The notes below the pieces were generated by a model. It was given only the letters and a program-made list of their open reading frames with translations. It searched no databases and was not told the DNA's origin. Positions 26,448-35,105 of a stretch of 64,000 nucleotides of DNA are shown here, in pieces; the stretch's first letter is position 1; each line of letters opens with the position of its first letter. The translations under genes were made by a program, and so were the position numbers. The stretch is from Pseudomonadota bacterium (GTDB taxonomy: Bacteria; Pseudomonadota; Gammaproteobacteria; Xanthomonadales; Xanthomonadaceae): positions 102,809 through 166,808 of the forward strand of contig JAIUOJ010000001.1 in the NCBI GenBank assembly GCA_020161335.1, given 5' to 3'.

Positions 26448-29400
26448 TTACAGCGCGCTGCCGCCGAGCTTCCAGGTGAGTTGCAGGTAGTAGCTACGTC
26501 CCATGCTGTCGAACCAGGCGGTGTCGTAGTACGGGTAGCTTTCCCAGGTCGCATCCTTTGGCGGCATCTTGTCGAGCAGATTGTTCACGGCCAGCGAGAT
26601 GCGCAGGTGGTCGCTGATGTCGTAACGTGCGGTGCCGTTGAAGCGCCAGGTGGCCTGCGTCCAGGCTTCGTTGGCCCAATTGGGCACGCGGCCGACGTAG
26701 TTGCCGAACAGGCCGGCTCCCCACGCGCCCTTGTCCCAGTTTGCGCCAAGGTTGCCCTTGATTCGGGGCATGGTGGCGTCGCTGAAGCTGACGTCCAGCA
26801 TGTCCTCGGTCGCGTCGCCCGGATGCAGCTGACGGGTGTGCGTGCTCACGCGCGTGTAGCTGCCGCTGAAGCGGAAGTCACCGGCATTGGCGGTCTGCAG
26901 TCGGTAGTTGGCGGTCATGTCGACGCCGGTCGTCTTCTCCCGTGCGATGTTGATCGGGCCGAACAGCACGCTGGTGATGAAGCCGTCTTCGTCGCGCACC
27001 ACCCGCGCCAGTGCATCCACGCAGGTGGGGGAGTTGATGTCGACCGCATCGCCGTCGTCGGTCACGCCGAGCCGGCAGTCGGCCTCGGTGCTGCGCAGCA
27101 GTTCGCGATCCTGCACCTGAACCTGGTTCCTGACCTCGATGCTGTAGTAGTCCACGGCAAGATCGAAGTTCGAGACCGGCGACCAGACGAACCCGGCGGT
27201 GAACGATTTGCTGGTCTCGACCGCCAGGTCCTTGTTGCCGGCATAGACGTCGCGGGTATTGATGTCCCAGCTTCCGTCGTCGTAGCACTCCACGTCGCTC
27301 CAGCCGGGCTCGTCGGTTCGGCACTGGAAATAGTCCGTCGAGATCTTGCGGTAGTAGTCGCTGCCCGCGAACAGGTAGTGCATGTCAGGCGCGCGGAAGC
27401 CGGTGCCGTAGGAGCCACGCACCAGCAACGTGTCCAGTGGCCGCCATTCCAGGCCCAGGCTGTAGGTGAACTTGCTCGGGCTTTCGCCAGCGTAGGTGTA
27501 GCGATCGTAGCGTCCGGCCACGCTCGCCTGCAGCGAGGACAGCAACGGCACGCGCAGTTCGGCGGCCATGCTCCAGCGATTGCGGCTGCCGTCGCCATCG
27601 CCGTAGCGCGGGCCGAAGTAGGCCGTGTCGGTGAGCGCCAGCGGATCCGGGTTGATGGCGTAGGACTGGCGGCCGTACTCGAGCGCGCCGGCGAAGCCGA
27701 CGTCGCCGGCGGGAAGCGAGAACAGCGAGGTCGTGTCGGTGGTGAAACTGATGTTGTCGTTCGTGGCCTTGGGGTGCCAGGTAGACATCGTGGAGATGGA
27801 GGCGAACTGCGCCGGTGTCAGCGGCGTGAACAGGCGCGTTGGATCCGGGTTGTAGATCGCGTAGCCGTCGTCGTCGTATCCCAGGCGCGGACCCAGGAAG
27901 AACTCGTTGGCGGCGGCGGCCAGGATGCGCGGCATCTTGACCGTGGCCTTGTACTGGGAATGGTTGAAGGCCGCTTCCCAGTTCCAGTCTTCGCCGAACG
28001 AGCCGTTGAGGCCGGTGGTCACGGCAAACGTCTTCTCCGTGGTCGTGTTCATTCGGTTCTTCAGGCCGCCCACTTCCTCGGGCGCGAACTGCCGCTGCCA
28101 GATCTCGAACTCGTCGGTGCCGGCATTGTAGAAAATGCTGTCGTCGACATCGGCCGAGGCGGGGTCGTAGAACGCCCAGCCCATGTGGTCGCTCGCGATG
28201 TTGCCGTAGTTGGAGGTCAGGATGTTGCCGTTCGTGCCGGTCAGCAGTTGCACCTTCTGGTGGCCGATCTGGGTGTCCGCAAACCAACTCAGGTCATCGT
28301 TGACGCGATACTCGAACGATCCGTAGGCAGTGGCGCCCTTGCGTCCGTTCGTGATCGTGCGATACGCGATGGCGCGATCGCTGCCGCAGTACGGCCTGCC
28401 GCGGGTGTCCTCGGACAGTACCGTGGTGCCCTCGTTCAAGCCCGAGAGCGCGTCGCAGCCGTCCGGCGGCGCCAGTCCGCGGGGCGACGACTCCTTGTGC
28501 ATTTGCGCGATCATGCGCGGTAGCCGACGACGCTCGGTCGGAGCGTCCAGGGTGGAGTCCTGGATCCTGCGGTCGGTGCCCCAGAGCGGATCCTTGTCGA
28601 TCAGCTCGAGGCCGACGATGCCGCTGAAAGCGCCGCGCTCGAACCCGCTGGTCAGGTTCAGGTTGTGCGATGCGCCGCCGCCGCGCTCGGTGTCACCGTA
28701 GCGATAGTCGATGGTGGTGCCGTCGGCGGACTTCTTCAGGATGAAGTTGATCACGCCAGCCATCGCGTCCGAACCGTAGACCGCAGAGGCGCTGCCGGTC
28801 AGGATCTCGATGCGGTCGATCATGCCCAGCGGGATGTTGCCGATGTCGGTGAAGTTGCTGCGGCTGTTGAGCGGCAGCGGGAAGTCGGCGATGCGGCGGC
28901 CGTTGACGAGTACAAGGGTGTGGTTGGGGCCGAGGCCGCGCAGGTCGACCGCCTGCGCGCCGGGCGTGGACTGGGCGTTGGTGGTGTTCTGCTGGCCTTG
29001 GGTATAGCCGTTGTTCTGGCTGAGCGACTTCAGCACGTCGGGTACGCTGACGAGCCCCGCCGCCTTGATGTCTTGGGCGGTGACCACCGTGATCGGCGCC
29101 GGCCCCTCCACCTGCGCGCGCGGGATGCGCGATCCGGTGACCTGGATCGCCTGCAGTTCCGACACGTCAGGTTCGGGCGTGGGCGGCGGCGGGGCGGGGC
29201 GTGCCGCTGCCGGGGCCGGCGTGGGCGAGGCCTGTGCCAGCAGGGCCTGCTGCACGATCACCACCGCGCCGCTGCCGTCGCGGCGTGCGGCGAAGCCGCT
29301 GCCGGCCAGCAGCCGGTCCAGCGCCTGGTCGGCGGGGAGGCCGCGGGCGCCGGCGGTGCGGGCGCCCTTGAGCGCGTCGGCGCGATACACCAGTTGGGTC

Positions 29401-29567
29401 CCGGACTGCCGGGCGTAGGCGTCGAGCGCGGTGGCGAGGTCGCCCGCGCGGATGTCGATCGCGGGCGCGCCCACCGGCGTGCCGGCGGGGGCCTGCGCGT
29501 GCGCGGCGAGCGCCGCGGAGCAGGCCAGGGACAGGAGCAGGACGCGCAGCGGACGTGACGGTTTCAA
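26448..29567 (-). CDS. TonB-dependent receptor with STN signalling domain
   Basis: The 1039-residue outer-membrane receptor has a signal peptide (ending LAAHAQA) and a secretin/TonB N-terminal (STN) domain at about 36-105 (IDIRAGDLATALDAYARQSGTQLVYRADALKGARTAG). A Pro/Ala linker follows, then a plug with IQVTGSRIPRAQVEGPAPITVVTAQDI and VDLRGLGPNHTLVLVNGRRI, and then the 22-strand barrel. The STN domain marks it as a transducer: substrate binding would signal through FecR to the ECF sigma factor encoded just upstream. The barrel resembles receptors for peptides or glycans rather than classic siderophores, but the substrate is not clear. The C-terminus ends WKLGGSAL rather than with aromatic Phe. 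Confidence 0.92.
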   Translation of the reverse strand: MKPSRPLRVLLLSLACSAALAAHAQAPAGTPVGAPAIDIRAGDLATALDAYARQSGTQLVYRADALKGARTAGARGLPADQALDRLLAGSGFAARRDGSGAVVIVQQALLAQASPTPAPAAARPAPPPPTPEPDVSELQAIQVTGSRIPRAQVEGPAPITVVTAQDIKAAGLVSVPDVLKSLSQNNGYTQGQQNTTNAQSTPGAQAVDLRGLGPNHTLVLVNGRRIADFPLPLNSRSNFTDIGNIPLGMIDRIEILTGSASAVYGSDAMAGVINFILKKSADGTTIDYRYGDTERGGGASHNLNLTSGFERGAFSGIVGLELIDKDPLWGTDRRIQDSTLDAPTERRRLPRMIAQMHKESSPRGLAPPDGCDALSGLNEGTTVLSEDTRGRPYCGSDRAIAYRTITNGRKGATAYGSFEYRVNDDLSWFADTQIGHQKVQLLTGTNGNILTSNYGNIASDHMGWAFYDPASADVDDSIFYNAGTDEFEIWQRQFAPEEVGGLKNRMNTTTEKTFAVTTGLNGSFGEDWNWEAAFNHSQYKATVKMPRILAAAANEFFLGPRLGYDDDGYAIYNPDPTRLFTPLTPAQFASISTMSTWHPKATNDNISFTTDTTSLFSLPAGDVGFAGALEYGRQSYAINPDPLALTDTAYFGPRYGDGDGSRNRWSMAAELRVPLLSSLQASVAGRYDRYTYAGESPSKFTYSLGLEWRPLDTLLVRGSYGTGFRAPDMHYLFAGSDYYRKISTDYFQCRTDEPGWSDVECYDDGSWDINTRDVYAGNKDLAVETSKSFTAGFVWSPVSNFDLAVDYYSIEVRNQVQVQDRELLRSTEADCRLGVTDDGDAVDINSPTCVDALARVVRDEDGFITSVLFGPINIAREKTTGVDMTANYRLQTANAGDFRFSGSYTRVSTHTRQLHPGDATEDMLDVSFSDATMPRIKGNLGANWDKGAWGAGLFGNYVGRVPNWANEAWTQATWRFNGTARYDISDHLRISLAVNNLLDKMPPKDATWESYPYYDTAWFDSMGRSYYLQLTWKLGGSAL

Positions 29568-29653
29568 GAGAAATCCCCCGGTTCTGGCGCACGCACGGCG
29601 CCCTTGTGTGACAGGACGAACGAGTCGCGAAAATCCCCCTGCGCCGCCGCGGC

Positions 29654-30706
29654 TCAGGGGCTGTGCAGGACGATCCGGTCGCGGCCGTACTCGGCGCGGA
29701 TCGGGAAGCCCTGTTCGAGCAGGCGCACGAAGCCCTCGGCATTGGCCCAGCGGAAGCTGCCGCCGATGCGCAGGTCGCCCACGGCGTCGTCGCCGATCAC
29801 GATCTTGCGGGCGTTGTAGCGATTGAACTCGGTGGCCGCATCGGCCAGCGTGGTGTCGCGGAAGAACAGCACCCCGCTGCGCCAGTCGACCAGCTGCGCC
29901 GCCTCGCTCAGCGGCAGCGAGCGCACCAGCACCCCGTCGGGCCGGGCGATGGCGACGCTGCCCGCGGGCAGCAGCGCGGCCGGGCCGGGCTTGCCGCCGA
30001 CCGGGTCGGATTCCAGCCGCACCGTGCCTTCGGTGACCACCACGCGCAGGTCCGGGCCGTCGCGGCGCACCGAGAAGCGCGTGCCCACGGCGACCACGCG
30101 GCGCGCGCCGGCGGCGACCACGAACGGCCGCGCCGGATCCTTCGCGGCCTCGAAGAAGGCTTCGCCCTGGCGCAGGTCGATGTGGCGCTCGCGGCGCGAG
30201 AGGCGCACGTCGATGCGGGTGTCGCTGGACAGGGTGGCCTGCGAGCCGTCGGCCAGCGGCACCGCCTGCACCGTGCCCAGCGCGGCCTGGTGCGAACTGG
30301 CATCGACCCCGGTCGCCTGGCGCCAGCCCCAGCCGCCGGCCAGGGCGCAGGCGCCCAGCGCCGCGGCCAGGGCGATGCTGCCGGCGCGCGACCGGCGCGC
30401 GGCGCGACGCGGTGCGAACACCAGCGCCTGCGGGTTGACGGCATCAAGCGCGCGGGCGGGCGCCGCGGGACGGGCGCGATCGGGCGCCCGCGCGGGCGGG
30501 CCGTCGCCCTGGCCACGGCCCGCGCCCAGCGCGTTCAGCCGGTCGGCGTGCGTCCAGGCCGCTTGCAGGCGCAGGAAGGCCACGCGATGCGCGGTGTCGC
30601 CGTCCAGCCATTCGGCCAGCGCGGCGGCGTCGTCGGCGCACCACGCGCCGCCGTCGCGGCGCGCCAGCCAGGCCGCGGCCTGGCGTTCGATCGCGTCGGC
30701 CTGCAT
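29654..30706 (-). CDS. FecR-type anti-sigma/sensor protein
   Basis: The 350-residue product begins with a DUF4880-like segment (AAAWLARRDGGAWCADDAAALAEWLDGDTAHRVAFLRLQAAW). It crosses the inner membrane once (AGSIALAAALGACALAGGWGW, about residue 120), and the periplasmic FecR domain follows (VPLADGSQATLSSDTRIDVRLSRRERHIDLRQGEAFFEAAKD). A C-terminal STN-like/DUF4974 part (LFFRDTTLADAATEFNRYNARKIVIGD) would contact the receptor. It relays receptor state to the sigma factor. Start 30706 follows the sigma gene stop by 4 bp. A long upstream extension of this frame overlaps the sigma gene and is not real. Confidence 0.9.
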   Translation of the reverse strand: MQADAIERQAAAWLARRDGGAWCADDAAALAEWLDGDTAHRVAFLRLQAAWTHADRLNALGAGRGQGDGPPARAPDRARPAAPARALDAVNPQALVFAPRRAARRSRAGSIALAAALGACALAGGWGWRQATGVDASSHQAALGTVQAVPLADGSQATLSSDTRIDVRLSRRERHIDLRQGEAFFEAAKDPARPFVVAAGARRVVAVGTRFSVRRDGPDLRVVVTEGTVRLESDPVGGKPGPAALLPAGSVAIARPDGVLVRSLPLSEAAQLVDWRSGVLFFRDTTLADAATEFNRYNARKIVIGDDAVGDLRIGGSFRWANAEGFVRLLEQGFPIRAEYGRDRIVLHSP

Positions 30707-30710
30707 CGCC

Positions 30711-31292
30711 TCAGTCGCCCCGTATCCGCGCTTCCGCGGCCGGCTCGTCGTCGATGGCGGACGCGGGCTTGCGCGCGTGGTCGTCGCCGCCATAGAAATG
30801 GTCGGCGAGCAGGCGCATGCCCTTGGCGATGTGTTTCTCCACGGTCTTCTCGCTGATCCCGAGCCGTTGCGCCACTTCCCGTTGCGACAGGTGTTCGACG
30901 CGGCGCAGCCACACCACCTCGCGGCAGCGGTCGGGCAACCGGTCGAAGGCGTCCGACAGGCGCTTGAGCACCTGCCGCCCGCCGCACCAGCGTTCCGGCG
31001 ACACGTCATCCACCAAGACGAACAGGCGCTCGAAATCACCCACCGGCTCGATCGACACCACCTTGCCGCGCCGGATCCGGTCGGTCAGCAGGTGGCGCGC
31101 GGTGGCGAACAGGAACGCGCGCGGCTGGCTCGGCAGGGCCTTGCCGGCGGCCTCGTACACGCGCACGTAGACCTCCTGGCGCAGGTCGTGCAGCTCGTCG
31201 CGGCGCGGCCAGGCGCGGGCGAGGAAATGCAGCAGGGCTTCCTCGTGGACGAGGATCTCCTCGGCGAACCAGTCGTCCAGCGGCAGCGGCAT
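30711..31292 (-). CDS. FecI-family ECF RNA polymerase sigma factor
   Basis: The 193-residue ECF sigma factor has region 2 (LRQEVYVRVYEAAGKALPSQPRAFLFATARHLLTDRIRR) and region 4 (FDRLPDRCREVVWLRRVEHLSQREVAQRLGISEKTVEKHIAKGM). With the FecR-like and TonB receptor genes downstream on the same strand it forms a standard cell-surface signalling cassette (sigma-anti-sigma-receptor). The start is placed at ATG 31292 (MPLPLDDWF); a longer frame begins at 31370, but it would run into the promoter of the divergent fusion gene. Confidence 0.9.
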   Translation of the reverse strand: MPLPLDDWFAEEILVHEEALLHFLARAWPRRDELHDLRQEVYVRVYEAAGKALPSQPRAFLFATARHLLTDRIRRGKVVSIEPVGDFERLFVLVDDVSPERWCGGRQVLKRLSDAFDRLPDRCREVVWLRRVEHLSQREVAQRLGISEKTVEKHIAKGMRLLADHFYGGDDHARKPASAIDDEPAAEARIRGD

Positions 31293-31390
31293 GGCGGCAC
31301 GATAGCCGATCCGCCGCCGTTGCCGCGCGGGGGAATCCGCGCCAATGTTCGTCCCCATCCAGACGACCACGACGGGCGACGGAGACGGTG

Positions 31391-33337
31391 ATGAGGCGAA
31401 GCGGCACGGCGAAGAAGGGGTTCTGGCTGCTGGCGGCGCTGCTGCTGGCGCCGCTGGCGGGCGCGGCGGACCTGCAGCGCCACCTGGTGGGCGATCCTGC
31501 CCTGCCCACGCCCGGCAAGCCCGCGCCGGGCCTGCTGCTGATGGGCGGCGGCGACCGCAACTTCGAGGCGCTGCGCTGGTTCCTCGGCCAGGCCGGCCAT
31601 GGCCACGTGGTGGTGCTGCGCGCGTCGATGGGCGGCGAGATCGGCAAGGAATTCCATGACGAGGTCGGCGGCGTTGCTTCGGTGGAGACCTTCGTGTTCA
31701 CCAGCCGCGACCAGGCCACCGACCCGGCCATGCTCGCCAGCCTGCGCAAGGCCGACGGCATCTTCATCGCCGGCGGCGACCAGTCGCGCTACGTGCGCTT
31801 CTGGCGCGACACGCCGGTGTCCGCGGCGCTGGACGCGCACGTGCGCGCCGGCAAGCCGCTGGGGGGCACCAGCGCCGGGCTGGCGATGCTGGGTGAGTTC
31901 GTCTACGGCGCGATGGACGGCGGCAGCCTGATCACCCCGCACGCGCTGGCCGACCCGCTGGGCCCGGGCAACACGATCGAAACCGGCTTCCTGCGCATCC
32001 CCGCGCTGCAGGGCGTGGTCACCGACACCCACTTCCGCGAACGCGGCCGCCTCGGCCGCCTGCTCGCCTTCGTCGCCAAGGCCGAAACCCTCTCCGGCGG
32101 CCGGCCGGTGGTCGGGCTGGGCGTGGACGAGGACGCCGCGGTGGCGGTCGAGGCCGATGGCCGCGCGCGCGTCTATGCCACCGCGCCCGGCGCCGGCGCG
32201 ACCATCGTGCGCGGCGGCTTCACGCAGGCGCAGCAGGAAGACCACGCGATGCAGCTCGAGCGGCTGCAGGCACTGGGCGTCGGCGTGGACTCGGTGCTGC
32301 ACCTGCCGTCGGGCCGCGTCGAGCGGCCGATGTTCGAACGCGACTACCAGGTGCGCGACGGCGTGCTGGTGGCGCTGGATGCACCGCGGCTGGTGATCCA
32401 CGGCGGCGCCGGCGTCGAACGCGGCGACCTCACCGCGGACGAGGAGGCCGCCGCGCGCGCGGCGCTGGCGGCGGCCCTGCGCGCCGGCCACGCGCAACTG
32501 CAGGCCGGCAAGCCGGCGCTGGACGCGGTGACCGCCGCGATCACCGTGCTCGAGGACGCGCCGCAGTTCAACGCCGCGCGCGGCGCGGTGTTCACCCACG
32601 ACGGCCGCAACGAGCTCGACACCTCGATCATGGACGGCGCCAGCGGCAAGGCCGGCGCCGCCGCCGGCCTGCACCGGGTGAAGAACCCGATCCTGCTGGC
32701 GCGCGCGATCATGGAGCGCTCGCCGCACGTGATGATGATCGGCGACGGCGCCGAGGCGTTCGCGCAGGCGCAGGGCATCGCCCTGGTCGATCCGTCGTAC
32801 TTCCGGACCGAGAAGCGCTGGCAGCAGCTGCAGAAGGCGCTGCAGGCCGAGGCCACCGCGCAGGCCGCGCGCGTGCCGCAGGCGCTGCCGGGCAAGGCAT
32901 ATTTCGGGACCGTCGGCGCGCTGGCGCTGGACGCGCGCGGCGACCTCGCCGCGGGCACGTCCACCGGCGGCATGACCAACAAGCGCTATGGCCGCGTCGG
33001 CGACTCGCCGATCATCGGCGCCGGCACCTGGGCCGACGCGCGCTGCGCGGTGTCGGGCACCGGCTGGGGCGAGTACTACATCCGCGCCGCCGCCGCGCAC
33101 GAAATCTGCGCGCGCGTGCGCCTGGCGGGCACGCCGCTGGCGCGCGCGGCCGACGGCGTGATCAACCGCGACATCCCGAAGGCCGGCGGCGACGGCGGCG
33201 CGATCGCGCTCGGCGCCGACGGCACCGTGGTCTTCCCGTTCAACACCCCGGGCATGTACCGCGGCTGGATCGGCGCCGACGGCGTGCCGCACGTCGCCGT
33301 GTACCGCGAGGATGCGCTGGCGATGCCGGTTGACTGA
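31391..33337 (+). CDS. Exported fusion of cyanophycinase and isoaspartyl peptidase/L-asparaginase
   Basis: The 648-residue product has a signal peptide (MRRSGTAKKGFWLLAALLLAPLAGA). Residues 45-310 are a cyanophycinase (peptidase S51) domain, with the nucleophile elbow GGTSAG at 158-163 (Ser161), the conserved DTHFRERGRLGRL and GLGVDEDAA. From about 330 a complete plant-type asparaginase/isoaspartyl peptidase begins: LVIHGGAGVERG, then FGTVGAL with the Ntn nucleophile Thr507, and TSTGGMTNKRYGRVGDSP. Cyanophycinase releases beta-Asp-Arg dipeptides from cyanophycin and isoaspartyl peptidase splits them to Asp and Arg. One exported protein could thus do both steps. The split into two chains at Thr507 is family knowledge. 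Start ATG 31391 (GTG just before it). Confidence 0.88.
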   Translation: MRRSGTAKKGFWLLAALLLAPLAGAADLQRHLVGDPALPTPGKPAPGLLLMGGGDRNFEALRWFLGQAGHGHVVVLRASMGGEIGKEFHDEVGGVASVETFVFTSRDQATDPAMLASLRKADGIFIAGGDQSRYVRFWRDTPVSAALDAHVRAGKPLGGTSAGLAMLGEFVYGAMDGGSLITPHALADPLGPGNTIETGFLRIPALQGVVTDTHFRERGRLGRLLAFVAKAETLSGGRPVVGLGVDEDAAVAVEADGRARVYATAPGAGATIVRGGFTQAQQEDHAMQLERLQALGVGVDSVLHLPSGRVERPMFERDYQVRDGVLVALDAPRLVIHGGAGVERGDLTADEEAAARAALAAALRAGHAQLQAGKPALDAVTAAITVLEDAPQFNAARGAVFTHDGRNELDTSIMDGASGKAGAAAGLHRVKNPILLARAIMERSPHVMMIGDGAEAFAQAQGIALVDPSYFRTEKRWQQLQKALQAEATAQAARVPQALPGKAYFGTVGALALDARGDLAAGTSTGGMTNKRYGRVGDSPIIGAGTWADARCAVSGTGWGEYYIRAAAAHEICARVRLAGTPLARAADGVINRDIPKAGGDGGAIALGADGTVVFPFNTPGMYRGWIGADGVPHVAVYREDALAMPVD

Positions 33338-33371
33338 GGCGCGTCGCGCGGATCGAGCTGCCGCACGCGTG

Positions 33372-33908
33372 TCAGCGGGCCGGGGCGTGCTGGCGGCAGC
33401 GCGCGTTGAGTGCGTGCAGCAGCTGGGCGTCGACGTCGTCCAGCGCGCGACCGATCGCGCGTCGGCTCTCCGCCTCGGTGCCGTTCCAGTTCATCGAGGT
33501 CGCGCGTGAGCGCAGGACCCGCGGTGGGTCCGCGTCGACGCTCACGCGGTACACGGCGACCGGCACTTTCGAGGACAGGTTGCCGGTGATGTACAGCTGG
33601 CGCAGCTCGACCGAGAGGGCGGGCAGGGTTGCGTCCTCTCGGAAGCCATCGGCCTGCAGCCGACGATGCACCAGCCCGGCTGCGTCCTCGACGGAGTAGG
33701 CGTTCGCGCCGAGGCTGCCGGCGGCCTCGCCGGTAGCGCGCCGATCGATGACGGCCAGCAGCCGATAGCCACATGCGAGCGCTGGGCGCGCGCCCCCTGA
33801 TTCCAGTGGTGCGAGGGCGACGCGCTCCAGCGGCACGCTGCTGCACGCCGAACACAAGGCTGCGACGCTGGCGGCCCACAGCCATCGGCCAGGTGGGCCG
33901 ACGGGCAT
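33372..33908 (-). CDS. Envelope lipoprotein of unknown function
   Basis: The 178-residue product has a hydrophobic N-terminus with a Cys-containing end (WLWAASVAALCSACSSV) that looks like a lipoprotein signal, although the lipobox is not canonical. The mature part is a compact mixed alpha/beta chain with VSVDADPPRVLRSRATSMNW and ends LHALNARCRQHAPAR. I recognise no family. It starts 8 bp after the stop of the upstream gene on the same strand, so the pair forms an operon. Confidence 0.6.
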   Translation of the reverse strand: MPVGPPGRWLWAASVAALCSACSSVPLERVALAPLESGGARPALACGYRLLAVIDRRATGEAAGSLGANAYSVEDAAGLVHRRLQADGFREDATLPALSVELRQLYITGNLSSKVPVAVYRVSVDADPPRVLRSRATSMNWNGTEAESRRAIGRALDDVDAQLLHALNARCRQHAPAR

Positions 33909-33916
33909 GCGTAGGC

Positions 33917-34984
33917 TCAAGGGGACGTCGCTGCCGTCGGTTCGGTCGTGGGCGTCGGCGCTTCGCCACCGGCGGGAACGACGGACGTCTCCTGGACCTC
34001 TGCTGGGGGCGAGACTTCGGCCGTGTCCGCTCGCGGTGACGCCCCCTCGGCGCTGCCTGCCGCAGGCCCTTCGGCGACCGTGGGCGCGACCGGGGGCGGC
34101 AGCGCCGCCACGATGGTCTCGTCCACCGGATGTTGTCCCACCAGCCAGCGCTGCGCGCCCGGACCGGTGCGCAGCCACAGCCAGTGGTCGCCCTTGCGGA
34201 CCACGCGCCCGGCAAACTCGCGGCCGCCCACGGTGCCCACCAGCCCTTTCACCGGCTGCTCCGCTTCCCCGCGGCCTTCCGTCGAGAGGTCGTAGACCAG
34301 CATGTCGGTGACCTGGTCGATGCCGATGTCGAGCAGCGCCTCGAGGGGTTGCCGGCCGAACGCCACCCAACGCGAGGCATCGGCGTCCACGCCGCCTTCG
34401 CCGATCCCGGTCGTCAAAGGGAAGTTGAATGCATAGGTGCGTTCGAGCAGGGTCTTCTGCTTGGGCTTCTTTCCGGTCCGTGCGGTGCGCTGCACGTGAC
34501 TGAGCGTGAGTTCCACCGACAGCTGCTCGAAGTTGCTGAGGATGGCGTAGCGCGGAACCAGCACCAGCGCATCTTCGACCGGATTCGCCATGGCGGCGCT
34601 GTCGCCGTCCCAGGTGGCATGCAGCACGTGGATGCCCTGCTCTCCAAGGATGGCGTGTTCGGCGAGCTTGCGACGCAGGGTCTCCTGCATGCGGGCGTTG
34701 AACGGATAATCGAGCAGTGCGTTGCGCAGTTCGCCGACGCGTTCCTCGGCGTTCTTCACCTGCGCATTGGTGATCGCGGTGCCGACCAGCGCGCCGATCA
34801 GACCGAACTGCATGCCGACCGCGTTTGCGGTGCCTGGTACGTCCACGGCGAGTTCCTGCTGGGTGAGGATGATCTCCGCGGGTTGCGACGTATGGATCGG
34901 CGTCGGTGGCAACATCGGCTTCGCCGCCAACGCAGGCAGGGCGAGGCACAGCAACACGAGGGATGCCATCAGTCGAGTGTTCAT
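33917..34984 (-). CDS. Exported protein of unknown function with Pro-rich C-terminus
   Basis: The 355-residue product starts with a signal peptide (MNTRLMASLVLLCLALPALAAKP). A mixed domain follows with VGMQFGLIGALVGTAITNAQVKNAEERV (hydrophobic helix) and RYAILSNFEQLSVELTLSHVQRTARTGKKPKQ, and then a repeat-like beta region (WLWLRTGPGAQRWLVG). The last 60 residues are rich in Pro, Ala, Glu and Thr (APTPTTEPTAATSP) and may span the periplasm. No family is recognised. Start 34984 gives a good signal peptide; an upstream ATG at 35050 would not. It is the first gene of a two-gene operon with the lipoprotein. Confidence 0.65.
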   Translation of the reverse strand: MNTRLMASLVLLCLALPALAAKPMLPPTPIHTSQPAEIILTQQELAVDVPGTANAVGMQFGLIGALVGTAITNAQVKNAEERVGELRNALLDYPFNARMQETLRRKLAEHAILGEQGIHVLHATWDGDSAAMANPVEDALVLVPRYAILSNFEQLSVELTLSHVQRTARTGKKPKQKTLLERTYAFNFPLTTGIGEGGVDADASRWVAFGRQPLEALLDIGIDQVTDMLVYDLSTEGRGEAEQPVKGLVGTVGGREFAGRVVRKGDHWLWLRTGPGAQRWLVGQHPVDETIVAALPPPVAPTVAEGPAAGSAEGASPRADTAEVSPPAEVQETSVVPAGGEAPTPTTEPTAATSP

Positions 34985-35105
34985 CGGGTGCCCGCTCCCA
35001 TCGGGCCTGGAATCGTCCTTGCGCCACGCAGGCCCGAGCCCCCTCGGCACGCACTCTGGCGCAAGGGCATCTTCCGCCCGTTGCGACCTGGGCGCAACGT
35101 ACGCC

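Noticed and set aside
30711..31370. Longer version of the ECF sigma factor starting at 31370
   Set aside because: The additional N-terminal residues (MVVWMGTNIGADSPARQ) are not sigma-like and would place the start 21 bp from the divergent fusion gene; ATG 31292 is better.
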